Part shown: piece by piece, positions 53,511 through 63,803 of the stretch | Layout: each line of letters starts with the position of its first letter | Position numbering within the stretch: the stretch's first letter is position 1 | Source: Verrucomicrobiota bacterium | GTDB taxonomy: Bacteria; Verrucomicrobiota; Verrucomicrobiia; Limisphaerales; JACQFS01 | NCBI GenBank assembly: GCA_016199935.1 | Contig: JACQFS010000015.1 | Coordinates: 1-64,000 of the forward strand | Reading direction: 5' to 3' | Length of the DNA stretch: 64,000 bases | Position numbers and translations under genes: made by a program | Notes under the pieces: model-generated | What the model saw: only the letters and a program-made list of their open reading frames with translations | Databases searched by the model: none | What the model was told of the DNA's origin: nothing

Positions 53511-54785
53511 TCATTCCTCGATCCGGTAAAGGTGCGTCTCCGTCCGCAGCAGCAGCGCGCCGCCGATCACGGCCGGCGAGGCGTAACAGCCGCCCTCCAG
53601 CCGGTTGGTGGCGAGCACCGAGAATTTCCGGTCGGCGGCGACCACCTTCGTGTCGCCCTCCGCGTTGAAAAAATAAATCCGCCCGGCTGCGGCGAGCGGC
53701 GACGCGTAATGGTTGCCACCGAGGCGCTCGCTCCAGCGTTCGCGGCCCGTGTTGAGTTCAAGGCAGGCGGCGAGACCACTGTCGGAAACGAGGAAAAGAT
53801 TTTCGCCGTCAGCGACAGGCGTGGCGATGTGCGGAACCTGGCGCGCGTATTTCCACGCGACGTGGCTGCGCGTGACGTCGCCCGTCCCGTCGGGCCGGAT
53901 CGCCCACAGCTCGGCTTTGGGAAAGCCGGTGCACACGAACACGAGGCCGCCGGCGAACACCGGCCGCGGCACGATGGTCACCCCGGGCAGGTCGCAGAAC
54001 CACACCTCGCGCCCGGTGGCCGGCTCGTAGGCGGAGACGCGGTGCGCGCCGGGACTGACGAGCAGTTCGCGTCCGGCCGCGCGGATCACCAGCGGCGTGG
54101 AAAAAGATTTGCCCTCGGCACCGACCGCCGCCGTCGATGACCGTGGGATTTTCCAGGCCACTTTCCCGCTGGCCAGACGCAGGGCCGCGACGTGGTGCGT
54201 GTCGGCGCCGTCGCAATTCAGGATCGCGAGCGCGCCGTGAATGATGGGCGAGCTGCCCGCGCCGTTGCCGTCGTGGTGGTAGGTCAGGCCGGTCTGGCGC
54301 CAAAGCACGCGGCCGCTCTCCGGGTCGAGGCCCGCGACGCCGTTGGGACCGAAGCTCGTGACGATCACTCCCGCCGCGGCGGCCGGCGTGGGCGAGGCGT
54401 AGCCGTTGGGCACCACGACCAGCGGCTCGGCATCGGCGCGGTGAAACAGTTCGAGGTCACGGACGATTTTTCCCGAATCGAAATCCACCGCCATCGCGCG
54501 CAGCGACCGGCCCGAATCGGTGGCGGTGGTGAGCCAGACGCGGCCATTCCAAACGATGGGCGAGGAGTGTCCGCGGCCGGGGAGCGCCGTCTTCCACCGG
54601 ACATGGCTCGTCTCGCCCCAGGTCAACGGCCCGCGGTTGGTGGATTCCCCCTGGCCGGTCGGCCCGCGGAACTGTGGCCAGTTTTCCCCGGCCGGTGCCG
54701 CCAGCGCGCCGGCCAGCCAGGCCGCCGCGAGCCACGCGGTGTGGTAGTGGCCGGATTTCGGAGAATTAAAAAACAGGCGACGCAC
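53511..54785 (-). CDS. secreted PQQ-like beta-propeller protein
   Basis: 424 residues from a GTG at 54785, giving an N-terminal hydrophobic segment WLAAAWLAGALAAPAG; the frame is open to ATG 54878, so the start is uncertain. The mature opening NWPQFRGPTGQG matches its paralogue at 15424. Propeller motifs include VAGLDPESGRVLWRQTG, RVSAYEPATGREVWFCD and CLELNTGRERWSERLGG. No PQQ-binding or heme residues seen. It converges with the heme dehydrogenase, 12 bases apart, and is divergent from the DUF1549 gene. Confidence 0.85.
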   Translation of the reverse strand: MRRLFFNSPKSGHYHTAWLAAAWLAGALAAPAGENWPQFRGPTGQGESTNRGPLTWGETSHVRWKTALPGRGHSSPIVWNGRVWLTTATDSGRSLRAMAVDFDSGKIVRDLELFHRADAEPLVVVPNGYASPTPAAAAGVIVTSFGPNGVAGLDPESGRVLWRQTGLTYHHDGNGAGSSPIIHGALAILNCDGADTHHVAALRLASGKVAWKIPRSSTAAVGAEGKSFSTPLVIRAAGRELLVSPGAHRVSAYEPATGREVWFCDLPGVTIVPRPVFAGGLVFVCTGFPKAELWAIRPDGTGDVTRSHVAWKYARQVPHIATPVADGENLFLVSDSGLAACLELNTGRERWSERLGGNHYASPLAAAGRIYFFNAEGDTKVVAADRKFSVLATNRLEGGCYASPAVIGGALLLRTETHLYRIEE

Positions 54786-54916
54786 GCGGAAGCGAGCATA
54801 GGTGTTCGTTGCGCGAGCGTCACGCGGACTTTGGCGCCGCGCCAAACTTCCGGTGACGGCGGATGAAACCTCAGGCATATTTGCCCGTCAAAGTTCCCAG
54901 CCCGAAATCGCCGGCC

Positions 54917-57844
54917 ATGAAATCATCGCTCCTCACTCTGGCTTTCGCCGCCGCGGTCGCCCTTCCGTTGGCCCGGGCGGCCCAGCCGGTGCCGGCGAAT
55001 TCTGAAATCGAGTCGTTGTTCATCCGGCGCGTCACACCGCTGTTCAACGAGAAGTGCCTTGCGTGCCACGGCAAGGACGAGCAGAAGATCAAGGGTGGCT
55101 TCGATATGCACACGCCGGCCGGCTTGCTCAAGGGCGGCGAGAGCGAGAAACCTTCCATTGTTCCGGGCAGGCCCGATGCGAGTCCGTTGTATCTCGCCGT
55201 CACGCGCCTGCACGAGGACGACAACTGGATGCCGATGCCGCCGAAGGAGGCGGACAAACTCACGCCGGAGCAGATCGGCTGGATCAGGCAATGGATCGCC
55301 GGCGGCGCGCCGTGGCCCGACGAGGCGCGCGTGAAGGAACTCTCCAGGGCCAACGCGGACAAGTGGTCCGCCGAGGACGGCGTCACGGTGAAGACCGCCG
55401 GCGGCCTCTCGCCGGAGTGGACGAACCGCAAATACAAGCCGGAGGGTTTGTGGGCGTATCAGGCGGTGAGGAAGCCGGCGGTGCCGGCGGCGGAAACTCG
55501 AAACTCGAAACTCGAAACTCGAAACCCCATTGACGCCTTCCTCGCCGCGAAGATGCCCGCCGGTCTCCAGCCCGCGCCGCTCGCCGACCGCACGACGCTC
55601 ATCCGCCGCGCGACGTTTGACCTGACCGGCCTGCCGCCGAAGCCAGAGGAGATTGAAAGTTTTCTGAACGACCCGCTGCCGGACGAAAGGGCCTTCAACA
55701 AAGTCATCACGCGCCTGCTCGCCTCGCCGCACTACGGCGAGCGCATGGCGCAGCACTGGCTTGATGTGGTGCGTTACGCTGATTCTAGCGGCTTCGCGAA
55801 TGACTACGAGCGCGGCAACGCGTGGCGCTATCGCGACTACGTCGTGCGCGCGTTCAACTCGGACAAGCCTTACGACCAGTTCATCCGCGAGCAGATTGCG
55901 GGTGACGAAATCGCCGAGTCGCGCTCCGAAGACGGCGAATTGCTCATCGCCGCCGGCTTCCTCCGCATGGGCCCGTGGGAGTTGACCGGCATGGAGGTCG
56001 CGAAGGTTGCGCGCCAGCGTTTCCTCGACGACGTGGCGAACAGCGTGGGCGAAACCTTCCTCGCGCACGCGCTGCAATGCGCCCGTTGCCACGACCACAA
56101 GTTCGATCCGATTCCGACGCGCGATTACTATTCGCTGCAGGCGGTCTTCGCGACGACGCAACTCAGCGAGCGTGCCGCGCCGTTCTTGAAGGAGGAGAAC
56201 ACCGGCGGGTTCGAGGAACGGAAATTTCTCGAAGCGCGCCGCGCCGAATACATGACCACGCTCGCGGCGCTCGATGCGAAACTGGTCAGGAACGCGGAGC
56301 AGTGGTTCAAGGACAAGGGCCTCGACGCCACGAAGTGGAATGCCGCCATCGCGCAGGCGCGCACGCAGCCGCCCGTGAATCGCAACGGCAAGCGGCGCGA
56401 GTTCGGCGGCATTTTCGACGGCGCGCGCGCGGCGATGGTGAAGCAAGGCGTGCCCGAGGATCAGTATCCGCCCAAGCTCGTCGGCTTCTCCCCGCAGGAC
56501 TACGGCAACGAGCGCGTCGCGCGCAAGGGAGTCGAGCGCCTCAAGTGGGAGCTTGATCGTTACGAGCCGTTCGCGCTCTCGGTCCACAGCGGCCGCACGC
56601 CCGAGGTGAAGGCGGTGCTCGCGCCCGTGCGCATGCCGGCCAATCGCATGAGTGACGGCGAACTCGAGGAGACGTGCGTGCTCACCGGCGGCGATCCGTT
56701 TGCCTCGGGGCAGAAGGTGAAGCCCGGTGTGCTCAGCGTGCTCGGCTCGGTGCAGCAGACGCCCATCCCCGACGCCATCGAAGGCCGGCGCAAGGCGTTC
56801 GCTGATTGGGTCGCAAGCCCGGAGAATCCGCTCACCGCGCGCGCCATTGTGAACCGCATCTGGCTCTGGCATTTCGACCAGCCCATCGCGGGCAACCCGA
56901 ATAATTTCGGCAGCACGGGCAAGAAGCCCACGCATCCCGAACTGCTCGACTGGCTCGCGGCGACGTTCGTCGAGGGGAGCGCGGGCGGCGTGCCCGCGAG
57001 TCCGTGGTCCGTCAAGGCGATGCACCGGCTCATCATGAGTTCCGAGGCGTATCGGCGTTCGGCCAGTTTCCCCGACCGAAAACTTCTCGCCGAGAAAGAT
57101 CCAACCGGCACGAGCTACGCCGTCTTCAAACCGCGCCGGCTCTCGGCGGAAGAACTCCGCGACTCGATGCTCGCCGCCACGGGCGAGTTGAACCCGACAC
57201 TCGGCGGCATTCCGAATCGTCCCGAGATCAATCTCGAAGCCGCGCTCCAGCCGCGCCAGGTCATGGGCACGTTCGCCAACGCGTGGACGCCGAATCCGAA
57301 GCCGGAGCAGCGTCATCGCCGCTCGCTCTACGCGCTGCGGATTCGCGGACTGCCCGATCCGTTTCTCGAGGTGTTCAACAATCCCGCGCCGGACTTCTCG
57401 TGTGAGAACCGCTCCGCCTCGACCGTCACGCCCCAGGTCTTCAGCCTCTTCAACGGCCGCGCCAGCTACGACCGCGCGCTCGCCCTCGCCAACCGTGCCG
57501 TGAAGGAAACGAAGTCCGATGAAGCGGCGCTCACGCGTTGCTTTCAACTCACCTACGGACGCGCGCCAAACGCGAACGAACTCAAGTCCTGCTTCGCGCA
57601 CTGGCGCGTGATGGAAGCGGAACAGAAGTCCACGAAGCTCGAATCGCCGAAGCCGCCGCTCGAAGTGAAGCGCGAGGCCGTGGAGGAAAACACCGGCGAG
57701 AAATTCACCTTCAACGAGAAGCTCGAGGCCTACGCCGAGTTCGTCCCCGACCTTCAACCGGCCGCCGTGGACGCCCACACCCGCGCGCTGGCCGATGTCT
57801 GCCTCGTGCTCTTCAACTCCAACGAGTTTGCGTATGTTTACTAG
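54917..57844 (+). CDS. DUF1549/DUF1553 protein with planctomycete cytochrome C domain
   Basis: 975 residues, signal peptide MKSSLLTLAFAAAVALPLAR. PSCyt1 domain at 30-120 with C47-L-A-C-H (CLACHGKDEQKIKGGFDMHT). DUF1549 at about 200-400 (RRATFDLTGLPPKPEEIESF, QHWLDVVRYADSSGFANDYE) and a second CxxCH (C388-A-R-C-H). DUF1553 at about 620-920 (NPLTARAIVNRIWLWHFDQ). In PVC bacteria this pairs with a DUF1501 protein; the role is unknown but the hemes imply electron transfer outside the cytoplasm. An in-frame 'gaaactc' tandem repeat lies near residues 193-203. Confidence 0.92.
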   Translation: MKSSLLTLAFAAAVALPLARAAQPVPANSEIESLFIRRVTPLFNEKCLACHGKDEQKIKGGFDMHTPAGLLKGGESEKPSIVPGRPDASPLYLAVTRLHEDDNWMPMPPKEADKLTPEQIGWIRQWIAGGAPWPDEARVKELSRANADKWSAEDGVTVKTAGGLSPEWTNRKYKPEGLWAYQAVRKPAVPAAETRNSKLETRNPIDAFLAAKMPAGLQPAPLADRTTLIRRATFDLTGLPPKPEEIESFLNDPLPDERAFNKVITRLLASPHYGERMAQHWLDVVRYADSSGFANDYERGNAWRYRDYVVRAFNSDKPYDQFIREQIAGDEIAESRSEDGELLIAAGFLRMGPWELTGMEVAKVARQRFLDDVANSVGETFLAHALQCARCHDHKFDPIPTRDYYSLQAVFATTQLSERAAPFLKEENTGGFEERKFLEARRAEYMTTLAALDAKLVRNAEQWFKDKGLDATKWNAAIAQARTQPPVNRNGKRREFGGIFDGARAAMVKQGVPEDQYPPKLVGFSPQDYGNERVARKGVERLKWELDRYEPFALSVHSGRTPEVKAVLAPVRMPANRMSDGELEETCVLTGGDPFASGQKVKPGVLSVLGSVQQTPIPDAIEGRRKAFADWVASPENPLTARAIVNRIWLWHFDQPIAGNPNNFGSTGKKPTHPELLDWLAATFVEGSAGGVPASPWSVKAMHRLIMSSEAYRRSASFPDRKLLAEKDPTGTSYAVFKPRRLSAEELRDSMLAATGELNPTLGGIPNRPEINLEAALQPRQVMGTFANAWTPNPKPEQRHRRSLYALRIRGLPDPFLEVFNNPAPDFSCENRSASTVTPQVFSLFNGRASYDRALALANRAVKETKSDEAALTRCFQLTYGRAPNANELKSCFAHWRVMEAEQKSTKLESPKPPLEVKREAVEENTGEKFTFNEKLEAYAEFVPDLQPAAVDAHTRALADVCLVLFNSNEFAYVY
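55493..55526. repeat. tandem 'gaaactc' repeat inside the DUF1549 gene
   Basis: Five near-perfect 7-base units (GAAACTC GAAACTC and so on) translate as ETRNSKLETRN. They lie in the linker before the PIDAFLAAK start of DUF1549. Seven-base units cannot all stay in frame, so the number present must satisfy the frame. Confidence 0.75.
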
Positions 57845-59276
57845 ACCCTTCTTCCCCTGTGCCGGTGCCCGCGCGTTGCACGCGCCGACGCGCCGGGAGT
57901 TCATCTACAGCTTGGGCACGAGTCTCGGCAGCGTGGCGTTGACTGCGATGCTCGCGCGCGATGCGGGCGCGGCCGAGAAAGTCAGCCCGCTCGCGCCGAA
58001 GGCCGGACATTTTCCCGCGAAGGCGAAGAGTTGCATCTTCCTGATGATGGAGGGCGGGCCGTCGCACATCGACACGTTCGACCCGAAGCCGGAACTGGAA
58101 CGGCAGCACCTCAAGGAATTCGTGCGCGAGGGCAGGCAGAAGTCCGCGATGGAAAGCGGCAAGCGCTACTACGTGAAGAGCCCGTTCAAGTTCCGCAAGG
58201 CCGGCCAGAGCGGTGCGGACATGGCGGAGAACTGGGAGCATCTCGCGAAGGTCGCCGACGAGATTTGTTTCTGGCGCGGCTGCAACGTGGATTCGGTGAA
58301 TCACCCGACCGCGATGTATCAGATGAATTGCGGCAACCGCTTCGGCGGCGACCCCGGCCTCGGCGCGTGGGTGACTTACGGCATCGGCTCGGTGAACCAG
58401 GATTTGCCCGGCTTCATCGTGCTGCCGGAAGTTTCGTATCCGCAGGGCGGCGCGGCGAACTGGAGCAATGGCTATCTCCCCGCGAGCTTTCAGGGGACGC
58501 CGCTGCGCGCGAAAGGTTCGCCCATCCTCGACCTCACCCCCCCCGCCGGCATCACGCCCGAGCACCAGCGCGCAAACCTCGACCTGCTCGCCAAACTCAA
58601 CACCGCGCACGCCGCGCAGCATCCCGGCCACGACGAACTCGCCGCGCGCATGGACAATTACGAACTCGCCTTCCGCATGCAGATGCAGGTGCCGGAGACA
58701 CTCGACCTCTCGAAGGAAGACGCGCGCACGAAGGAGTCCTACGGCATCGGCAGGGACGCGACGGATTCGTTCGGCCGCAAATGTCTCCTTGCCCGCAAGC
58801 TCGTCGAGAAAGGCGTGCGCTTCATCCAGCTCTACAACGGCACGTGGGACTCGCACGACTACATCGAGCGCGCGCACGGGAATCTCGTCCGCGGGGTGGA
58901 CCAACCCATCGCCGCGCTCATCGCCGATCTCAAGCAGCGCGGCCTGCTCGACAGCACACTGCTCGTCTGGTGCGGCGAATTCGGCCGCACGCCCGACAAC
59001 GGCGTCCGCGGCGGCACCGCCTACGGCCGCGACCACAATCCCAAGGCGATGACCATCTGGCTCGCCGGCGGCGGCTGCAACGCCGGCCACACTCTCGGAA
59101 TGACCGACGACTTGGGAATGCAGGCCGTCGAAGGCATTGCCCACGTCCGCGACTTTCACGTCACGCTCCTGCGCCTCCTTGGCCTCGACGACAACAAACT
59201 CACCTACTACCACGCCGGCCGCTTCAAGCAGCTCTCACAATTCGGCGGCCAGGTGATCAAGGGGTTGATCGCGTAA
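57834..59276 (+). CDS. DUF1501 protein with Tat-type signal
   Basis: 480 residues from ATG 57834, overlapping the upstream stop by 11 bases, so translationally coupled. N-terminus has PTRREFIYSLGTSLGSVALT, a Tat-like RR motif. DUF1501 landmarks: CIFLMMEGGPSHIDTFDPKP, FGRTPDNGVRGGTAYGRDHN and GGCNAGHTLGMTDD. The fold is related to alkaline phosphatases or sulfatases, but no activity is established. In the DUF1549/1553 pair it is usually periplasmic. The Tat signal implies export folded. Confidence 0.9.
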   Translation: MFTRPFFPCAGARALHAPTRREFIYSLGTSLGSVALTAMLARDAGAAEKVSPLAPKAGHFPAKAKSCIFLMMEGGPSHIDTFDPKPELERQHLKEFVREGRQKSAMESGKRYYVKSPFKFRKAGQSGADMAENWEHLAKVADEICFWRGCNVDSVNHPTAMYQMNCGNRFGGDPGLGAWVTYGIGSVNQDLPGFIVLPEVSYPQGGAANWSNGYLPASFQGTPLRAKGSPILDLTPPAGITPEHQRANLDLLAKLNTAHAAQHPGHDELAARMDNYELAFRMQMQVPETLDLSKEDARTKESYGIGRDATDSFGRKCLLARKLVEKGVRFIQLYNGTWDSHDYIERAHGNLVRGVDQPIAALIADLKQRGLLDSTLLVWCGEFGRTPDNGVRGGTAYGRDHNPKAMTIWLAGGGCNAGHTLGMTDDLGMQAVEGIAHVRDFHVTLLRLLGLDDNKLTYYHAGRFKQLSQFGGQVIKGLIA

Positions 59277-59349
59277 GGAAGCGGTCGAGCTTCATCGCGC
59301 AAAATTCTTTGTGTCCTTTGTGTCTCTTCGCGGCTAAAAAATCCGCCGC

Positions 59350-60315
59350 ATGAGAATTTTGTCCGGCATCCAGCCCAGCGGCGCGCTGCACCTCGGGAAT
59401 TATTTCGGGATGATGCGCCCGGCCATCGAGCTTCAGGAAAAGGGCGAGGCCTTTTATTTCATTGCCAACTACCACTCGATGACCTCGCTCTTCGATGCCG
59501 CCGAGCGCCGCAAGAACACGCTCGACGTCGCCCTCGATTTCCTCGCGTGCGGTCTCGACCCGAAGCGCTCGGTTTTCTGGCGTCAGTCGGATGTGCCGGA
59601 GGTCTGCGAGCTCACGTGGATGCTCGGCACGCTCACGCCGATGGGCCTGCTCGAGCGCTGCCACAGTTTCAAGGACAAGTCCGCCAAGGGCATCCCCGTG
59701 AATCACGGCCTCTTCGCCTACCCGGTGCTGATGGCTGCCGACATTCTGCTCTTCGACTCAAACATCGTCCCCGTTGGCCGCGACCAGAAGCAGCACGTTG
59801 AAGTCACGCGCGACATCGCGATCAAATTCAACGAGGCCTACGGCCACACGTTCGTGATCCCCGAGCCGCAGATCAAGGACGAGACCGCCGCCGTCCCTGG
59901 CCTCGATGGGCAGAAAATGAGCAAGAGCTACGGCAACACCATCGAGATTTTCGGCGACGAGAAGGCGCTGCGGAAAAAAATCATGGGCATCGTGATGGAC
60001 TCGCGCACGCCCGCTGAGCCGAAGCCGGACGCGGAAAAAAACCTCGCCGTCCAACTGCTCCGACTCGTCGCGCCGGCCGACGTGGCGGCGGATTTCGAGA
60101 ACCGCCTGCGCGCCGGCGGGCTGGGCTACGGCGATTTGAAGAAGGCGCTGTTCGAGCATTACTGGAATCACTTCGCCGCCGCCCGCGCCCGCCGCGCCGA
60201 GCTCGCGGCCAATCTCGATCACGTGGAGAGCGTCCTCCGCGACGGCGCGAGCCGAGCGCGCACGGTCGCGGCGAAGGTTCTCAAACGCGCCCGGCAGGCG
60301 AGCGGGCTGGAGTGA
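59350..60315 (+). CDS. trpS: tryptophanyl-tRNA synthetase
   Basis: 321 residues, the normal bacterial length. Class I synthetase motifs: GIQPSGALHLGNYFG carrying the HIGH-type HLGN, and GLDGQKMSKSYGNT carrying KMSKS. DILLFDSNIVPVGRDQKQH is the tryptophan-recognition region. It charges tRNA-Trp with tryptophan in the cytoplasm. No obvious operon; 70 bases separate it from the next gene. The preceding spacer holds a short AT-rich repeat-like stretch (TTGTGTCCTTTGTGTC). Confidence 0.95.
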   Translation: MRILSGIQPSGALHLGNYFGMMRPAIELQEKGEAFYFIANYHSMTSLFDAAERRKNTLDVALDFLACGLDPKRSVFWRQSDVPEVCELTWMLGTLTPMGLLERCHSFKDKSAKGIPVNHGLFAYPVLMAADILLFDSNIVPVGRDQKQHVEVTRDIAIKFNEAYGHTFVIPEPQIKDETAAVPGLDGQKMSKSYGNTIEIFGDEKALRKKIMGIVMDSRTPAEPKPDAEKNLAVQLLRLVAPADVAADFENRLRAGGLGYGDLKKALFEHYWNHFAAARARRAELAANLDHVESVLRDGASRARTVAAKVLKRARQASGLE

Positions 60316-60384
60316 AGGCGCCACGCTTCCTGATTGCCAAAAGCCCGGCGCTTTGCTCACCATGCCGCCCCATTTATTGAAACC

Positions 60385-61467
60385 ATGAGCACTGGCTTGA
60401 ACATCCCCAAAAGTGGCGCGCTGGACTTCCTGTCCCTCGGCGCGCTCGTCCACCGGCTTGATCCCGGCATCATCCCGTTCCGCAAGGCGTCGCACTGCGA
60501 CATCCACGTGAGCGGCGGCGAATTCAACGTGTCGGCGAATCTTTCCGACTGCTTCCGCCTGAACACGGGCGTCGCGAGCGCGATGGTGGATTATCCGATT
60601 GGCGATCTCATTGCCGAGCGCGTGCGCGCGATGGGCGTGAAGCCGTTCTACAAAAAGTTCAAGCACGACGGCGTGCGCGGGCCGAACATGGCGACCGTGT
60701 ATTCCGACCGCGGCCAGGGCGTGCGCGCGCCCGTGGTGTTTTACAACCGCAGCAACGAAGCCGCCGCGCAGCTCAAGAGCGGTGACTTTAACTGGAAGGA
60801 AATCTTTGGCGCGGGCGTGCGGTGGTTCCACAGCGGCGGCATTTTCGCGGCGCTCTCCGAGACGACCGGCGAACTCATCATCGACGCGATGAAGACCGCC
60901 AAGGCACACGGAGCCATCACGTCCTTCGACCTGAACTACCGGCAGAAGCTCTGGGACATCTGGGGCGGCCAGTCCAAGGCCGTGGGAGTGCTCGCGCGCA
61001 TCGTCGAACACGTGGACGTGCTCGTCGGCAATGAGGAGGATCTTCAGAAGGGCCTTGGCGTCGAGGGCCAGGACGTGGAGAGCGCGTCCAAGCTCGACCC
61101 GTCGGCGTTCTACGCGGTCATCGAGAAGGCCACGAAGAAATTCCCGAACGTGAAGGCGGTCGCCACCACGCTGCGGGAAGTCCATTCCACCAATCGCCAC
61201 ACCTGGGGTGCCGTTGCGTGGGTCAACGGCAAGACCTACCAATCACCGATGTGCGAGCTCGACGTCGTGGACCGCGTGGGCGGCGGCGACGGCTACGCGG
61301 CGGGTTTCTTCTACGGCCTGCTCTCCGGCGCGAACGAACAGGAATCCGTGAACCTCGGCTGGGCGCACGGCGCGCTCCTCACCACCTTCCCCGGCGACAC
61401 CACGATGGCGACGGTCGAACAGGTGAAGGCCAATGCCAAAGGCGGCTCCGCCCGCATTCAGCGCTGA
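60385..61467 (+). CDS. PfkB-family sugar kinase, perhaps 2-dehydro-3-deoxygluconate kinase
   Basis: 360 residues from ATG 60385. PfkB motifs: GGEFNVSANLSDCFRLNTGV near 50 and the anion-hole/catalytic VVDRVGGGDGYAAGFFYGL near 290, where GGGDGYAAG replaces GAGDAF. It phosphorylates a sugar or sugar acid with ATP. Close match to KDG kinases is my impression from motif context, not proven; no aldolase is adjacent. A strong terminator follows. Confidence 0.8.
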   Translation: MSTGLNIPKSGALDFLSLGALVHRLDPGIIPFRKASHCDIHVSGGEFNVSANLSDCFRLNTGVASAMVDYPIGDLIAERVRAMGVKPFYKKFKHDGVRGPNMATVYSDRGQGVRAPVVFYNRSNEAAAQLKSGDFNWKEIFGAGVRWFHSGGIFAALSETTGELIIDAMKTAKAHGAITSFDLNYRQKLWDIWGGQSKAVGVLARIVEHVDVLVGNEEDLQKGLGVEGQDVESASKLDPSAFYAVIEKATKKFPNVKAVATTLREVHSTNRHTWGAVAWVNGKTYQSPMCELDVVDRVGGGDGYAAGFFYGLLSGANEQESVNLGWAHGALLTTFPGDTTMATVEQVKANAKGGSARIQR

Positions 61468-61497
61468 ACGGAAGCGACCCAAAGTCTCCACAAACAG

Positions 61498-61528
61498 AAA
61501 AGACCCGGGGCCATCCCGGGTCTTTTTT
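61498..61528 (+). terminator. rho-independent terminator
   Basis: Stem AAAAGACCCGGG (61498-61509) with CCCGGGTCTTTT (61515-61526), five-base loop, followed by more T's. It ends the sugar-kinase message. The stem could also act weakly on the opposite strand. Confidence 0.92.
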
Positions 61529-61610
61529 GTTTGGGTTGGGGTTGGGTGCGGATTTCGAAAACCGAGCCAGAATCACCGAACGTCGAGGGCGACCTCCCGC
61601 AAGAAGAAGT

Positions 61611-61817
61611 TCAAGCCAGGAAACGGTTGTTGCACAACCGACATTTCATCCGCACCGCTGAGCCGAGTCCCGGCAAGGTAAGGGCGCTGGTCACGACTGA
61701 CATCGGAACGAGCTTCAAGTTCTCGGCTGCCGCCAAGTCTAGCTTCGTGTCTTTGCTGCCGCACTTCGGACAACGCGCCGAGAATACTTCAAACTTCGGT
61801 GGGCGCTTTCGCTTCAT
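61611..61817 (-). CDS. small zinc-ribbon protein
   Basis: 68 residues from ATG 61817. Two Cys pairs, C16-P-K-C19 and C59-R-L-C62, make a zinc ribbon with a long middle. N-terminus is basic (MKRKRPPKFEVFSARCPKCG). Function unknown; nucleic-acid binding is typical of such proteins. It starts 16 bases after the sulfatase stop on the same strand, suggesting cotranscription. Confidence 0.7.
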   Translation of the reverse strand: MKRKRPPKFEVFSARCPKCGSKDTKLDLAAAENLKLVPMSVVTSALTLPGLGSAVRMKCRLCNNRFLA

Positions 61818-61833
61818 TCGCGATGCGAGAAGG

Positions 61834-63588
<1,755 letters not shown>

Positions 63589-63643
63589 GGCGGTGGAGGT
63601 CGCGTTGAGGACGCCTGAAATCGGCGCGAACTTCAAGTGATTC

Positions 63644-63760
63644 ATGTAGGGCAGGCTTCCAGCCTGCCGGTTAGCCGGGCATCTTGCCCGGCGGTTTTGA
63701 AACGCGCGGACACGAGGCAGGATGCCTCGTGAACCGGCAGGCTGGAAGCCTGCCCTACAT
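63644..63760. repeat. 117-bp palindromic repeat between genes, family D copy 2
   Basis: Outer arms ATGTAGGGCAGGCTTCCAGC and its complement at 63731-63760 match perfectly over 29 bases. Nested units are CCGGGCATCTTGCCCGG and GAGGCAGGATGCCTC. It is the intergenic relative of the element in the alpha-2-macroglobulin gene (shared CAGGCTTCCAGCCTGC). Confidence 0.9.
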
Positions 63761-63770
63761 CACGCCCAGC

Positions 63771-63788
63771 CGTCCGACGCGTCGGACG
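63771..63788. other. 18-bp perfect palindrome
   Basis: CGTCCGACGCGTCGGACG lies 15 bases after the stop of the outer-membrane barrel gene (minus strand). It has no T-run, so it is a weak terminator candidate; a protein-binding site or repeat fragment is possible. Confidence 0.5.
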
Positions 63789-63803
63789 AGTTCGGCCTTC
63801 CGA

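Noticed and set aside
54923-57904. 993-residue minus-strand frame over the DUF1549 gene
   Set aside because: Antisense shadow in GC-rich DNA; the plus strand has the CxxCH motifs and domain order.
63644-63760. CRISPR array
   Set aside because: There is one palindrome without regularly spaced repeats or spacers, and no cas genes.
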